The notes under the pieces: model-generated
Seen by the model: the letters and a program-made list of their open reading frames with translations, nothing else
Told to the model about the DNA's origin: nothing
Database searches by the model: none
Position numbers and translations under genes: made by a program
Shown: positions 62,640 to 64,000 of the stretch, one piece after another
Position numbering within the stretch: position 1 is the stretch's first letter
How the letters are laid out: each line of letters begins with the position of its first letter
Assembly: GCA_963576475.1 (NCBI GenBank)
Contig: OY754982.1
Location: 10,442,546 to 10,506,545 of the forward strand
DNA: 64,000 nt
From: Molanna angustata
Taxonomy: Eukaryota > Arthropoda > Insecta > Trichoptera > Molannidae
Direction: 5' to 3'

Positions 62640-62745
62640 TAGCAGCTACCGAAAGATGAAGAGGCTGGCGGACAACAGAGATATGTGGAAAGATGGAGTG
62701 CTTGATGCAAAACCAATCCTAGGATTTTGACCACAAAGAAGAAGC
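62640..62745 (+). mobile_element. LINE C-terminal relic (RTE-like)
   Basis: Reads RKMKRLADNRDMWKDGVLDA, then KPILGF, a stop, and QRRS. The A.DR..WR..V..AK.ILGFD.KE pattern ends some RTE-type proteins. Short, so the call is tentative. Confidence 0.45.
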
Positions 62746-63689
62746 ATCTTCTGACATTATATCCTTTCTTGGGCTTCCCTCTTACAGTTTACCACTCTCA
62801 ATTTGGGTCTTTCTTCTTTTCTTCGACTCAATAAATCCACTAATGAATGTATTCCTTGAACGCAAAACATTTCTGCACTTTTTGCTAAATCAAGGTTTTT
62901 TGAAATGTCAGATTGCGAATGTAATAATTATCTTTTAGGTGAAGCAATCTGCACCGTACATTAATTATATTTTTTAATCCGTTTAATACTAAGTATAATA
63001 TATTTTAAACAACTCGCTTTAATCACCTTTCAAATTAATACTTGATTGGAACAAGGCAATCTAATTCGTGTTAAATTACTAAACAAATACACGTTGAAAA
63101 GTTATTAAGCCCTCGTCATAACATACTACATATGAAGATTTTTGCTTTCTATTATTTCAGAATAACAAAATTGGTTGACGTAGTTTTAAGTTATTTTATG
63201 ATAAGACGAAATCCTGATTTTCCACTCGATTTCTCAATAGCAATATGGATTCTAAGATTAAAGTGATTTCTGTTTTATCCAAAAAAATAGCATTTTTGGG
63301 CGGTCTCTTATTTTGTAAATTGCAAAATTGTTTACGTAGTTTACAGTTATTTTATGATAAGTCCAAATCCTGATTTTCCGTGCGAGTTCTCATTTTACGC
63401 AATAAAGTTTCTGGAATAATAGTGATTTTTACATTATCTTATGAAGAAGACCATTCATGCATGTAACTTGGCGATGTATAATATAATAGATTTTGTAGAT
63501 ATATTTTAAAAGGAGTGAAAAATAAAAAAAGGACGCTATAATCAGACTGGACAATCTATGAATGAACAAAAAAAATATTTGAAGCTAAAAGTATGAAGCA
63601 ATGGGATGGTCTTACGTTTTTTTAGGTTCATTAATTTTAAGATGGGAATTCAGTCTACTGCCATCAATTATGAATTTTCGAGATCATTT
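62746..63689. other. Unassigned stretch
   Basis: Two diverged direct copies of a segment containing ttttatgataag and aatcctgattttcc occur at about 63193-63222 and 63350-63380, a local duplication of about 157 bp period. No gene. Confidence 0.4.
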
Positions 63690-63915
63690 TGCTCTCTAGA
63701 TGCCTTGGAGATAAGGAGAGTAGTAGCAGATCTTGCTTTTTTCATAGATTACTGAATGGTGTTATAGATTGTCCTCGTCTTTTGTCACATATTCACTTAC
63801 GTGTACCGTCAAAACTCACTCGCAATAGTGAATGTTTCGCCTTACAAAATGTGCACACAAACTATTCGTTTAATTTACCAATGCACAGACTTCCAAGATC
63901 GATGTCTTTGCATTG
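63690..63915 (+). mobile_element. LINE reverse-transcriptase fragment near the window edge
   Basis: One frame reads LDALEIRRVVADLAFF up to a run of six T (63737-63742). After a one-base shift it reads HRLLNGVIDCPRLLSHIHLR, VPSKLTRNSECFALQ and HTNYSFNLPMHRLPR. The L..RR...DL.F.....NG.ID.P.LL..I...VP...R......NY....P..R block lies after the RT catalytic domain in Jockey-type ORF2 proteins. The sequence after 63915 may continue the element beyond the window. Confidence 0.7.
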
Positions 63916-64000
63916 GGTTATGGTGCTCAAAAGAGTTTGCTGCCTATATTGGCAATTGGGGCCGGCTCGACTCGTCATCGGGCTGTATTCTCTGCGGTTC

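Overview
The window is AT-rich, intron-poor-looking animal DNA. I find no host protein gene, no functional tRNA or rRNA gene and no CRISPR array that I can support. It reads as an insect genome, most likely Lepidoptera. The clues are an RTE-type LINE 3' end (gggaggcct followed by a cagtggac-type motif), the many GTAGGTAC/TACCTAC words, several generations of LINE remnants, tRNA-headed SINEs, and foldback and terminal-inverted-repeat (TIR) elements. That placement rests on recalled family features, not on a search. The 64 kb is probably intergenic or lies inside very large introns.

Layout. 1-7.2 kb: a directly repeated unclassified element (121-395, 2629-2839), SINE remnants, a MITE with perfect 23-bp TIRs (1571-1772) and a LINE 3' end (6766-7215). 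7.4-20 kb: a local tandem duplication, one copy each of two interspersed families (called H and K here), and an antisense LINE C-terminus (14987-15328). 20-30 kb: a TIR element, antisense and sense LINE ends, a complete SINE (27327-27553) and some GC-richer single-copy patches. 30.35-31.19 kb: an antisense SINE with a ~530-bp pentanucleotide tail of (TTTTA)n, (TTTCA)n, (TTTTA)n, bounded by a 14-bp target duplication. 31-47 kb: mostly MITEs and foldback elements. 46.8-54.4 kb: two inverted copies of a TTAA-flanked foldback, a PIF/Harbinger-type element with a transposase remnant, a LINE split by a retroposed palindrome, and a mariner transposase relic. 56-64 kb: a 31-bp minisatellite invaded by an RTE tail, another SINE, an LTR/promoter-like GC-rich block, a LINE split by a nested insertion, and two LINE relics near the right edge.

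The elements act on each other rather than forming a pathway. LINE machinery is the inferred mover of the SINEs and of the palindromic insert at 51740. DNA transposons left TTA, TTAA and TA footprints. Several sequences can fold into long dsRNA. The points most worth a second look are the TTTTA/TTTCA SINE tail with its apparent 69-bp 3' transduction, the palindrome that entered a LINE with a 15-bp duplication, and the paired TTAA foldbacks.
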